A DNA stretch of 64,000 nucleotides. It comes from Paraburkholderia ginsengisoli NBRC 100965 (GTDB lineage: Bacteria; Pseudomonadota; Gammaproteobacteria; Burkholderiales; Burkholderiaceae). The notes below the pieces were generated by a model. That model did not search any database. It was given only the letters and a program-made list of their open reading frames with translations, and was not told the origin of the DNA. Position 1 is the first letter of the stretch; each line of letters opens with the position of its first letter. The DNA is taken from assembly GCF_000739735.1 (NCBI RefSeq), contig NZ_BBJF01000004.1:434001-498000 (forward strand), given 5' to 3'. This document shows, piece by piece, positions 44,891-53,722 of the stretch. The translations under genes were made by a program, and so were the position numbers.

Positions 44891-45011
44891 GGGCGGCGGG
44901 GCTTATGCGCAGACGTGAAAGCGCGTGGTGCGAGGGAGTTGCATCGATAAAGACTCTCACGTTCCGCGCTCTATGCCCTCGCCGGATAATCCCGTTCCGG
45001 CCGACCATTCT

Positions 45012-45713
45012 TCAATCCGGCTCGGGCGGCTCGGGGCAATGGGTCGGCGAGAGGCGAGAGGCGGCGCGGGTTTCGCGAAGCGCGTCTTGCATCACCGTAC
45101 CAGCGGATTCGATATGCGCCCTCGTCAGGCGCTTCGCAGCGCGCCGGTTGCGCGCGAGCACCGCATCGAGTATTTCCAGATGCTCTGCGAAAGAAATATC
45201 CTGGTAGCGCTCTAACTGCCAAACGAGTCGCAGATAACGATCGGTCTTGCGCCAGATCGTTTCCAACGTCTCCATCAGGTGGCTCTTGTCGCTTGCCTGG
45301 TAGATAACCCGGTGAAACGCCCAGTTGTCGACCGACCAGTGCTCTATGTCCTTGGCCTTGCTGTCGCGATCGAGTATCGCGCGTGCCGCGGCCTCGTCGT
45401 CCGCGCCGAAAAAATCTATTGCAGAGTCTAGTGCGAGCAATTCGAGCACAACCCGCATTTCGGTCAGTTGCGATGCCTCGGCCGTGGTCATCGCCGAAAC
45501 GAACGCGCCACGGTTCGGCACGATCGTCACGAAACCGCTCGCCTGCAATTGCACAAACGCCTCCCGGACCGGGATGTGACTCGTTCCGAATTCCTTCGCT
45601 ATCAGATCCTGGCGCAACTGGGTTCCAGGAACCCACGTGCCGTTCGCAATGCGTTCGCGCAGGCGCTCGACCAGCGGCGTCGAAGAAAGCTTGCTATCTG
45701 CTGATTTTTTCAT
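45012..45713 (-). CDS. GntR-family (FCD) transcriptional regulator
   Basis: A 233-residue GntR regulator of the FadR/FCD branch. The winged helix covers residues about 10-70 (RIANGTWVPGTQLRQDLIAK then FGTSHIPVREAFVQLQASGF). The FCD domain carries the metal-binding His pattern: NWAFHRVIYQ, AEHLEILDAV and RAHIESAGTV. The ATG directly abuts an AT-rich palindrome and has no ribosome site, so the message is probably leaderless or poorly translated. Divergent from the aminotransferase gene, which is its likely target. The last 15 residues are Pro-rich. Confidence 0.87.
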   Translation of the reverse strand: MKKSADSKLSSTPLVERLRERIANGTWVPGTQLRQDLIAKEFGTSHIPVREAFVQLQASGFVTIVPNRGAFVSAMTTAEASQLTEMRVVLELLALDSAIDFFGADDEAAARAILDRDSKAKDIEHWSVDNWAFHRVIYQASDKSHLMETLETIWRKTDRYLRLVWQLERYQDISFAEHLEILDAVLARNRRAAKRLTRAHIESAGTVMQDALRETRAASRLSPTHCPEPPEPD

Positions 45714-45727
45714 TTTAATATATTAAA
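45714..45727. promoter_or_regulatory. AT-rich palindrome in the GntR-aminotransferase spacer
   Basis: TTTAATATATTAAA is a perfect 14-bp palindrome placed directly against the GntR start codon, in a spacer of only 32 bases. It contains -10-like hexamers on both strands (TAATAT/TATATT class), so it can be both the overlapping -10 elements and an operator. Binding by the GntR protein is inferred. Confidence 0.6.
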
Positions 45728-45745
45728 CCAATCTCAGAGGTAGCT

Positions 45746-46903
45746 ATGACGGTATCGCGCTTGAGAGGAATTCCCGGAATCGGGGTCGATCGCGTGGGCG
45801 ACGCGGCGGACCAATTGTGCGACCCGGACGTTCTAAGGCTCGAAAATCTCGATACCGACCTGCGTCCGCCCGCTGCCGCGCTCGCTCGCACGCACGAGGC
45901 AATCGATGATGATGCGGCCAATAGCTATCTTCCATTTACAGGTCTGCGCTCCCTGCGCGAAGCGGCGGCCGCCCGCGTCGGACGCTCCGCCGGCGTTGAA
46001 TATGACGCAGCAAGTGAATGCATTGTGTCGGCCGGCGGCCTCGCCGGAATATTGAACGTTCTGCTGGCGATCGTCGAACCCGGCGATGAGGTCGTGCTCA
46101 CCGATCCCACCTACGCCGGCTTGATCAACCGCGTACATCTCGCGGGCGGCATCCCGAGGTTTGCCCGACTGAATGCGGGACCTCAGGGCTGGCGCCTGGA
46201 TCTCGACAGCCTTGCTGCCGCAATCGGACCTCGAACCAAAGCCTTATTGATTATGTCGCCGTCGATGCCGAGCGGCTTCGTCCTTTCCCGGGACGAGTGG
46301 CTGGCAATAGCGGCACATTGCGAGAGCCGCGGTATGTGGCTCGTTTATGACGCTGCAATGGAACGCATATTATTCGACGGCAGAAGTGTCGTTCATCCCG
46401 CCAGTTTTCCGGGCATGCGAGATCGGACTATCACGGTCGGTGCCGTTTCAAAGGAGTATCGGATGATCGGCTGGCGCGTCGGATGGATCGTCGGCCCTGA
46501 ATCGATCATGAACGACGTTCGCCTTGTCAGCCTTTCCAATGTGGTCTGCCAGGTCGGGATTGCGATGGGAGGTGCGAGCGCCGCACTTACCGCAGCCGAT
46601 GACGGCGTGGCTTCAGCCGTCGCGGAGTGGGAAGGTCGGCGCGACTTTTTGATGGATGCGCTTTCCGACCTGCCGGTAATCCGTCCTCACGGCGGGTGGT
46701 CGATGCTGGTCGACACCCGTCGCCTGGGAGTCGAACCGCCCGACGCCTCGCGGCTACTTCTGGAGCACGGCAAGGTTGCAGCTACTCCGATGACAGGTTG
46801 GGGGCCTGAGGCGGACCGCTACCTTCGCTTCGTGTTCGCGAATGAGCCCGTCTCACGCTTGCAGGATCTGCGCGAGCGCATCCGTCGTTCGTGGCGCACG
46901 TGA
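45746..46903 (+). CDS. PLP-dependent class I/II aminotransferase
   Basis: A 385-residue fold-type I aminotransferase. The PLP-binding Lys is Lys236 in GAVSKEYRMIGWRVGWIVGP, followed by the usual Arg contact. The region normally reading NPxNPTG is here IMSPSMPSGFVLS, and the Asp-Tyr-type contact is VYDAAMERILF, so both consensus elements are altered. A normal Arg for the substrate carboxylate appears near the end (YLRFVFANE). The start follows CAGAGGTAGCT. The codon use (more A/T in third position: TTATTGATT, GAACGCATATTA) differs from its neighbours. Substrate unknown; regulation by the divergent GntR protein is likely. Confidence 0.85.
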   Translation: MTVSRLRGIPGIGVDRVGDAADQLCDPDVLRLENLDTDLRPPAAALARTHEAIDDDAANSYLPFTGLRSLREAAAARVGRSAGVEYDAASECIVSAGGLAGILNVLLAIVEPGDEVVLTDPTYAGLINRVHLAGGIPRFARLNAGPQGWRLDLDSLAAAIGPRTKALLIMSPSMPSGFVLSRDEWLAIAAHCESRGMWLVYDAAMERILFDGRSVVHPASFPGMRDRTITVGAVSKEYRMIGWRVGWIVGPESIMNDVRLVSLSNVVCQVGIAMGGASAALTAADDGVASAVAEWEGRRDFLMDALSDLPVIRPHGGWSMLVDTRRLGVEPPDASRLLLEHGKVAATPMTGWGPEADRYLRFVFANEPVSRLQDLRERIRRSWRT

Positions 46904-47251
46904 CGCGAGAACGGGCGGCGGGCCCGGTAATACGGATGTCCGTATCCATTTTTCATTGCCGCGTCTATCGGCGGCGCTTGACGCGGCTTTCATCGATTGG
47001 CGTACTCCCGGGCAGGCTTCTTAAGGGATCGAATTCATCTTGTGTAAAAAAACTGTGGCTTCGCTAAGCAGATAAAACACACCTGGAGCAGCGCGTCGTG
47101 TGGCGAATACTAAAGAGCCTGTTTCATCGGCGCAGGAGAATCCGCACGTTGCTTGCAATCTGCGCCCAGTAACATAAGCTCCTTTCGGAAGCGTTCCAGC
47201 TTCCCTTTTCCGTTGCTGCATGCGGAGGACTTCTCCCAGCCGCGACGATCT
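46904..47251 (+). other. Non-coding stretch after the aminotransferase
   Basis: About 350 bases of lower GC with no supported gene. It contains GTGTAAAAAAACTGTGG and similar AT-rich pieces. The plus and minus frames here lack a known domain. It leads into a phosphoketolase remnant, and may be decayed coding sequence. Confidence 0.35.
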
Positions 47252-47269
47252 CGATGTGATCAACCCCGC

Positions 47270-47392
47270 GCGCGCGACACCGTACTGCCGATTCTCGACC
47301 TGAACGGCTACAAGATCGCCAGTCCGACGATCCTCTCGCGCATCAGTCATCAGCTGCTGGGGGAGCAGGCGGCCCATCCAGCCCCGACGTGA
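47270..47392 (+). pseudogene. Phosphoketolase remnant
   Basis: The frame reads VLPILDLNGYKIASPTILSR, then ISHQLL and 14 further residues before a stop. In xylulose/fructose-phosphate phosphoketolases the segment VLPILHLNGYKIxNPTxLxRI lies within the thiamine-diphosphate domain. Only about 30 residues are recognisable; there is no start codon near, no family sequence upstream, and the frame ends at 47392. It is a fragment, not a gene. It lies directly before glgP. Confidence 0.7.
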
Positions 47393-47410
47393 AATACGAG
47401 GGCACAGACC

Positions 47411-49909
47411 ATGAGTGATGTTTCCGTAGCAGAGGCGGCTTCCAACGCGAAAGCCGCGTCACTCGACGTGAGCGGCTACGCGTTCCAGCACGACGTGGTG
47501 AGGAATCTGATTTGCCGGGAAGGGCGCTATCCGGACATTGCGGGCCCGCACGACTGGTACATGGCGCTCGCCTTCAGCGTGCGCGATCGCATGCTCGCGC
47601 GCTGGGTCGCGTCGACGAAAGTCTATGCGGCGAAGGACGTCAAGGTTGCCTGCTATCTGTCGGCGGAGTTCCTGATCGGTCCGCAACTCGGCAACAATCT
47701 GCTCAATCTCGGCATGCAGGACGAAGCGCGCGCGGCGATGCACGCGCTCGGCCAGGATCTCGACGTGCTGCTCGCGATCGAGGAAGAGCCCGGTCTCGGC
47801 AACGGCGGACTCGGACGCCTTGCCGCGTGCTACATGGATTCGCTTTCGACGCTCGAAATACCGGCGATCGGTTACGGCATCCACTACGAGTTCGGCATCT
47901 TCGATCAGGAGATTCGCGACGGCTGGCAGGTGGAGGTGACCGACAAGTGGCTGCAGAACGGCAACCCATGGGAAATCGTGCGGCCGGATGTGAGTCACTA
48001 CGTCGGCTTCGGCGGATACACGCGACAGCAGACCGACGGTGAAGGCCGTTTGCGCGTGAACTGGATACCGGCGCGGCAAGTGAAGGGCGTCGCCTGCGAT
48101 CTGCCGGTGCAGGGTTATCGTGTCGATACCTGCAATGTGCTGCGGCTGTGGAAGAGCGAAGCGGTGGAGTCGTTCGACTTTCAGGACTTCAACGCCGGCC
48201 AGTACTACGAAGCGGTGCAGGAGAAGGTCGTGTCGGAAACCTTGTCCAAGGTGCTCTATCCGAACGACGAACCTGAAGCGGGCAAGCGCCTGCGGCTCGC
48301 GCAGCAGTACTTTTTCGTTTCATGCTCGCTGCAGGACATGCTGCGGCTGATGGAACTGAAGGGCACGTCGATCGACCATTTCGCGGACCTGTTCGCCGCG
48401 CAACTTAACGATACGCATCCGTCGATCGCGGTGGCCGAGTTGATGCGTCTGCTGCTCGACGTGCATGGGCTTGCGTGGGACACCGCGTGGGACATCACGC
48501 AGCGCACCTTCGCCTATACCAATCACACGCTGTTGCCCGAGGCGCTCGAAACGTGGGGTCTGCCGCTGTTTCAAAGTCTGCTGCCGCGACCGCTCGAAAT
48601 CATCTACGAAATCAACCGCCGCTTTCTCGACGACGTGCGGCGCGATTTTCCTGGCGACGACGCGCGCGTGACTCGCATGTCGCTGATCGATGAACGCGGC
48701 GACAAGAAAGTGCGCATGGCACATCTGGCCACGGTTGGCAGTCATGCGGTCAACGGCGTGGCTGCGTTGCATTCGGAACTGCTACGCCAGACCGTACTGC
48801 ACGATTTCGCCGAGATATTTCCGCAGCGCTTTCTCAACGTCACGAACGGCGTGACGCCGCGCCGCTTCCTGATGTTGAGCAACCCTGGTCTCACGCGTCT
48901 TCTCGATCAAACGATCGGCCACGAATGGAGCACCGATCTCACGCGGCTCGACGCACTTGCCGCGCACGCCGACGATGCCGGCTTTCATGACGCGTGGCGC
49001 GCGATCCGGCACGACAACAAGGCCGCACTCGCGGTGCGGATCGCGAGCGCAACGGGCATCGACGTCGATCCGAACACGCTGTTCGACATTCAGGTCAAGC
49101 GCATTCACGAGTACAAACGCCAGCATCTGAACGCGCTGTACATCATTAGCCTGTATCACCAGCTATGCCGCAATCCCGCGCTCGATATCGCGCCGCGCTG
49201 CTTCATCTTCGGCGGCAAAGCCGCGCCGGGCTACGCGATGGCCAAGCTGATGATCCGCCTGATCACCGGCATCGCGGAGGTCGTCAATCATGATCCGGTG
49301 ACCGACGGCCGGCTGAGAGTGGTCTTCTATCCGGACTTCAACGTGAAGAACGGACATTGGATCTATCCCGCCGCGGACCTGTCCGAACAGATTTCGACAG
49401 CGGGCAAGGAAGCATCGGGCACGGGCAACATGAAGTTCATGATGAACGGCGCGGTGACGATCGGCACGCTCGACGGCGCGAACGTGGAGATCCGCGAAGA
49501 GGCGGGCGGCGACAATTTCTTCCTGTTCGGCCTGAGCGCGCAGCAGGTCGAGGAGGTCAAGCGCAACGGCTATCGTCCGTCCGATTATGTGCAGTCCAAC
49601 GACGACTTGCGCGAAGCGTTCACGCAGATTGCGCAAGGGCGCTTCTCGCGCGGCGACCGGGACGTATTCAGGCCGCTCGTCGACAATCTGCTGCATGCGG
49701 ACCCGTTCCTCGTGCTGGCCGATTTCGCGGATTACGCCGCGTGTCAGCAGCGCGTGAGCGACGCGTGGCGCGACGCGCGCAGCTGGACGCGAATGTCGAT
49801 CATGAACACGGCGCGCTCGGGCAAGTTCTCGTCGGATCGCGCGATCGGCGAGTATTGCGAGCACATCTGGAACGCGCGTGCGGTGAGGATCGACCTTGCT
49901 CAGTCCTAA
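47411..49909 (+). CDS. glgP: Glycogen/starch/alpha-glucan phosphorylase
   Basis: An 832-residue glycogen phosphorylase, complete by length (E. coli GlgP 815). Recognisable parts are VACYLSAEFLIGPQLGNNLL and LGNGGLGRLAACYMDSLSTL in the N-terminal half, and the PLP site KEASGTGNMKFMMNGAVTIG near residue 670, followed by TLDGANVEI. It releases glucose 1-phosphate from the non-reducing ends of glycogen in the cytoplasm. The ATG follows GAGGGCACAGACC. glgX follows with a 14-base overlap, so the two are translated together. Confidence 0.95.
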   Translation: MSDVSVAEAASNAKAASLDVSGYAFQHDVVRNLICREGRYPDIAGPHDWYMALAFSVRDRMLARWVASTKVYAAKDVKVACYLSAEFLIGPQLGNNLLNLGMQDEARAAMHALGQDLDVLLAIEEEPGLGNGGLGRLAACYMDSLSTLEIPAIGYGIHYEFGIFDQEIRDGWQVEVTDKWLQNGNPWEIVRPDVSHYVGFGGYTRQQTDGEGRLRVNWIPARQVKGVACDLPVQGYRVDTCNVLRLWKSEAVESFDFQDFNAGQYYEAVQEKVVSETLSKVLYPNDEPEAGKRLRLAQQYFFVSCSLQDMLRLMELKGTSIDHFADLFAAQLNDTHPSIAVAELMRLLLDVHGLAWDTAWDITQRTFAYTNHTLLPEALETWGLPLFQSLLPRPLEIIYEINRRFLDDVRRDFPGDDARVTRMSLIDERGDKKVRMAHLATVGSHAVNGVAALHSELLRQTVLHDFAEIFPQRFLNVTNGVTPRRFLMLSNPGLTRLLDQTIGHEWSTDLTRLDALAAHADDAGFHDAWRAIRHDNKAALAVRIASATGIDVDPNTLFDIQVKRIHEYKRQHLNALYIISLYHQLCRNPALDIAPRCFIFGGKAAPGYAMAKLMIRLITGIAEVVNHDPVTDGRLRVVFYPDFNVKNGHWIYPAADLSEQISTAGKEASGTGNMKFMMNGAVTIGTLDGANVEIREEAGGDNFFLFGLSAQQVEEVKRNGYRPSDYVQSNDDLREAFTQIAQGRFSRGDRDVFRPLVDNLLHADPFLVLADFADYAACQQRVSDAWRDARSWTRMSIMNTARSGKFSSDRAIGEYCEHIWNARAVRIDLAQS

Positions 49910-51986
49910 CGTCGAAACCACGCGCAGTTATCAGGCGCGGCCCGGTTCGCGATTTCCGCTTGGAGCGTCGGTCGCGCCGGACGGCGTCAACTTCTGCATT
50001 TTTTGCCGGCACGCGACTCACCTCGAACTGCTGCTTTACGCGTCTGCGGATAGCATCGAGCCGTTTCAGATCATCGGACTCACGCCCGAAACGAACCGCA
50101 CGTTCTATTTCTGGCACGTGTTGATCGAAGATCTGCCGGTAGCGTGCTGCTACACATGGCGCGCCTACGGCGATCATGGCGTGCCGCTGCTCGACGACGA
50201 AGCGAGCAGCCGTCACGAGTTGCTCGATCCCGCCGCGCGTGCGGTCAGCGATCGCCTCTGGCAACGCAGGCCCGCCGCCGGTGGGCACGAGCCCGGGCAT
50301 GCGTCCTTTAGAGCCATCGTCACCGAACCGCTGGGCGAACGCGAAGACGTGGCCGTGCGCACGCTCGACGACGCGGTTATCTACGAACTGCATGTCGGCG
50401 GCTTCACGCGCGATCCATCGAGCGGCGTTCGACATCCCGGCACGTTCGCGGGGCTGATCGAGAAGATCCCTTATCTTAAGGCGCTGGGCATCACGCACGT
50501 CGAGCTGCTCCCGGTGATGGCCTTCGACGAGCAGGACGTGCCTGCAGCGGCCGCCGCCAAAGGGCTCGTCAATTACTGGGGCTATAGCACGCACAGCTTC
50601 TATAGTCCGCATCCGCGCTATTGCGTCGAGCCGGAGCAGGCACCGCAGGAGTTCCGTGCGCTGATCGACGCGATGCACGCGGCCGGCATCCGCGTGCTGC
50701 TCGACGTGGTGTTCAATCACACCGCGGAAGCGGGCCTGAGCGGTCCCGTGATCAATTTCAAGGTCCTCGCCAACGACGTCTTCTATCACTTCGATCCGGC
50801 GGACGGCGGGCGTTATCTCGACTACACCGGCTGCGGCAATACGGTCAACTGCAATCATCCGCTGGTGTCGGCGTTCATCCTGCATTGCCTCGAGTACTGG
50901 GTGGAGGAACTCGGGGTGGACGGCTTTCGCTTTGATCTGGCGAGCGTCTTCACGCGTGGCGAGGGCGGTGCGTTGCTGCCTACGCCGCCGTTGCCGTGGG
51001 CGATGGAAGCGTCGCCCGTGCTCGCGCGCGTGCCGCTGATCGCGGAGGCGTGGGACGCGGCGGGCCTGTATCACGTCGGCGCGTTTCCGGGCATGGCGTG
51101 GGCCGAATGGAACGGCCGCTACCGCGATGTGATCCGGCGCTTCGTGCGCGGCGATCCGGGACTGATCGGCCCGATGTGCACGTGCCTCGCGGGAAGTGCG
51201 GACCTCTATGAAGCGGACGGCAGACTGCCCGTGAACAGCATCAATTTCGTGACCTCTCACGACGGCTTCACGCTGCGCGATCTCGTCAGCTACGACGCGA
51301 AGCGCAACGACGCGAACGGCGACGACAACCGCGACGGCAGCAACGACAACCTGTCGTGGAACTGCGGTGCCGAAGGCGACACGGACGATCCGTCTACCAC
51401 CGGGCTGCGTTTGCGGCAGGCGCGCAACTTCATCGCGATCCTGCTGCTAAGCCAGGGCGTGCCGATGCTCCTCGCCGGCGACGAAATCCTGCGCACCCAG
51501 CGCGGCAACAACAACGCGTACTGCCAGGACAACGCGCTTTCATGGATGGATTGGCGTTTCTCCGATGGCGCGCTCGACATGCTGCGTTTCGTGCGCGAGA
51601 TGATTGCGCTTCGCAGGCGTCACCCGAGCCTGCGCCGTCGCCGGTTCCTTACGGGGCGCGCCGGACACGGGCAAACGCATCCCGATATCGCCTGGCACGG
51701 CGAACGGCTCGGCGCTCCCACCTGGGGCGACCCAGGCGCCCGGCTGGTGGCGTTCACGCTCGCGGGACATGCGGCGGGTGCGCCCATGTTGCACGTCGTC
51801 CTCAACATGAACGGGGAGGCGCGCGATGCAGAGCTTCCGGCCCTCGACGACGCGAACTGGCGGCGGCTGGTCGATACGGCAGCGCAGCCGCCGGGGGACA
51901 TCGTTTCGACGGTGGAAGCAGCCCGCGTCGAACACGGCGCCTGCCGTGTAGAAGCGCGCAGTGTCGTGGTGCTCGAATCGCGATGA
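49896..51986 (+). CDS. glgX: Glycogen debranching enzyme
   Basis: A 696-residue GlgX-type isoamylase of GH13. The N-terminal CBM48-like domain (RPGSRFPLGASVAPDGVNFC) precedes the catalytic barrel with DVVFNHTAE, the nucleophile Asp in GFRFDLASVF, the acid Glu in LIAEAWDAAG and the later FVTSHDGFT. It removes the short branches left by GlgP. The start is a TTG at 49896 with AGGA upstream (GTGAGGATCGACC), overlapping the glgP end. Slightly longer than E. coli GlgX (657 residues). It works directly with GlgP in glycogen breakdown. Confidence 0.92.
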   Translation: MLSPNVETTRSYQARPGSRFPLGASVAPDGVNFCIFCRHATHLELLLYASADSIEPFQIIGLTPETNRTFYFWHVLIEDLPVACCYTWRAYGDHGVPLLDDEASSRHELLDPAARAVSDRLWQRRPAAGGHEPGHASFRAIVTEPLGEREDVAVRTLDDAVIYELHVGGFTRDPSSGVRHPGTFAGLIEKIPYLKALGITHVELLPVMAFDEQDVPAAAAAKGLVNYWGYSTHSFYSPHPRYCVEPEQAPQEFRALIDAMHAAGIRVLLDVVFNHTAEAGLSGPVINFKVLANDVFYHFDPADGGRYLDYTGCGNTVNCNHPLVSAFILHCLEYWVEELGVDGFRFDLASVFTRGEGGALLPTPPLPWAMEASPVLARVPLIAEAWDAAGLYHVGAFPGMAWAEWNGRYRDVIRRFVRGDPGLIGPMCTCLAGSADLYEADGRLPVNSINFVTSHDGFTLRDLVSYDAKRNDANGDDNRDGSNDNLSWNCGAEGDTDDPSTTGLRLRQARNFIAILLLSQGVPMLLAGDEILRTQRGNNNAYCQDNALSWMDWRFSDGALDMLRFVREMIALRRRHPSLRRRRFLTGRAGHGQTHPDIAWHGERLGAPTWGDPGARLVAFTLAGHAAGAPMLHVVLNMNGEARDAELPALDDANWRRLVDTAAQPPGDIVSTVEAARVEHGACRVEARSVVVLESR

Positions 51987-52075
51987 ATGCAGGTAATCAG
52001 GCTGGACGGTGCCCGGTAAAGCGACTTTAATGTTTAGGTACTGCCGGGTTGCTTTGTCGATCATCAGGGGGCGGC

Positions 52076-53665
52076 ATGGATGCAGTCAGGACCTTCGTCG
52101 AAAGTCAGCCGCTGCTCGCGCTCTTTTTGACCATTGCGGTCGGCTACCTGATCGGCGAAATCAATGTGAAGGGCGTGGCGCTGGGCTCCGGGGCCGTGCT
52201 TTTCGTTGGACTGGCGGTCGGCGCGTTCGCGCCGAAATCTACGCCGCCCGCGTTGCTGGGCACGCTCGGTTTGTTGATGTTTCTTTATGGCATCGGCATT
52301 CAGTATGGCGCGCAGTTCTTCCGCGGGCTCACGAGCCGCGAGGGCATGAAGGCCAACGCAGCCGCGTGTCTCGGCGTGATCGTGTCGGGTCTCGTAGCGT
52401 GCGGCTTCATCCATTTCGGCGCTACGCTCGCTGATGCTCTCGGCATGTTCGCGGGCAGCGGCACCAGCACGGCGAGCCTGCAGGTTGCCATCGCATCGAT
52501 GAAGAGCAGCGATGCCGCCGTGGCCTACAGTGTTGCCTATCCATTCGGCGTGGCCGGGCCGATTCTCTTCATCTACGCGCTCAAGCTGGCCCTGAAAATC
52601 GACATACGCAAGCCGCCTGCGAAGTTGCTGGAGACCGCGGAAATCGCGCTGCGCAATGCCAGTCTCTTCGGTCTCAGGGTGTCGGAGCTTTTGGCCCGCC
52701 TGCCTGCCGGTGTGGCAATCGCGGCCGCGCGGCGCGCGCATCACAACCAGTTCGTCACCGACGATTTTATTCTGCGTGCTGACGACGTTCTCCTCGTCAC
52801 CGCCACCGACCCCCGCGTGCTCGTCGAAGCAACCGCGCTATGCGGCGAGCTGCAGCCTGGGCGCATGACGAGTCATCGGGAAGATCTGGACTATATGCGC
52901 GTATTCGCATCGAATCCGGCGGTCGTGGGCATGGCGCTCGGCAGTCTGCGCTACCCGAACGGCGTGAGCTGCGCGGTCGCGCATGTGCGGCGCGGCGATA
53001 CCGATCTTCTGTCCAGTCCAGAGCTCATTCTCGAAGCGGGCGACCGGGTCGGCCTGCTCGTCAATCGCGCGCATCAGGCGAGCGTGCGCGCGTTCTTCGG
53101 CGATTCGATCAAGAGCACGGCCGACCTCAGTTTCATCTGCCTGGGCATAGGCGCGGCCGCGGGCCTGCTGGTCGGCGCGATCCCGTTGCGCTTTCCAGGT
53201 CTCGGCGCGTTCAGCCTGGGTCTCGCGGCGTTGCTGCTGGTTGCGCTGTGTCTCGGCAAGGTGCGTCGCAGCGGTCCGTTCGTGTGGGTGATGCCGCTGT
53301 CGGCCAATCTCGTGCTGCGCAATCTCGGACTGACGATTTTCCTCGCGCAGGTGGGCATCGCTTGCGGACCCAAGTTCGTCGCGACCGTGGGCACCGCCGG
53401 GCCGCTGCTGCTGCTGTATGGCGCGATCACGCTGCTGGTGCTGGTCGGCGTGACGGCAATCTGCTGTCTGTGGATCTTCAAGCTGTCGTTCGACACGTCG
53501 ATCGGCGTGATCTGCGGCGCAACCGGCAACCCGGCGATTCTTGCGTTTGCCAACCGCGTCGCGCCGACGGATCAGCCCGACATCATGTACGCGATGATTT
53601 TTCCGTCGATGACGATCGTCAAGGTGCTTTTCGTGCAGATCGCCATCGCGATCGCAGCCGGCTAG
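52076..53665 (+). CDS. Aspartate:alanine exchanger-family transporter
   Basis: A 529-residue transporter of the AAE family (YidE/YbjL-like, AspT). Two membrane halves of about five helices each (residues 10-190 and 360-525) flank two TrkA-C (RCK_C) domains at about 205-355. Membrane motifs include FAGSGTSTASLQVAIASMKS and, in the second half, GVICGATGNPAILAFANRV. The prototype exchanges aspartate for alanine and creates a proton-motive force with decarboxylation; the substrate here is unproven. The ATG at 52076 follows CAGGGGGCGGC. It lies between glgX and ldhA. Confidence 0.86.
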   Translation: MDAVRTFVESQPLLALFLTIAVGYLIGEINVKGVALGSGAVLFVGLAVGAFAPKSTPPALLGTLGLLMFLYGIGIQYGAQFFRGLTSREGMKANAAACLGVIVSGLVACGFIHFGATLADALGMFAGSGTSTASLQVAIASMKSSDAAVAYSVAYPFGVAGPILFIYALKLALKIDIRKPPAKLLETAEIALRNASLFGLRVSELLARLPAGVAIAAARRAHHNQFVTDDFILRADDVLLVTATDPRVLVEATALCGELQPGRMTSHREDLDYMRVFASNPAVVGMALGSLRYPNGVSCAVAHVRRGDTDLLSSPELILEAGDRVGLLVNRAHQASVRAFFGDSIKSTADLSFICLGIGAAAGLLVGAIPLRFPGLGAFSLGLAALLLVALCLGKVRRSGPFVWVMPLSANLVLRNLGLTIFLAQVGIACGPKFVATVGTAGPLLLLYGAITLLVLVGVTAICCLWIFKLSFDTSIGVICGATGNPAILAFANRVAPTDQPDIMYAMIFPSMTIVKVLFVQIAIAIAAG

Positions 53666-53722
53666 ACGTGTGCGCGCCGCAGGCGAACGAAATTCGAATT
53701 ACGGATTCCGAAGGAGTTCATC

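Noticed and set aside
47021..47377. Minus-strand open frame of 118 codons over the phosphoketolase remnant.
   Set aside because: No domain or ribosome site, whereas the plus strand carries a recognisable phosphoketolase segment.
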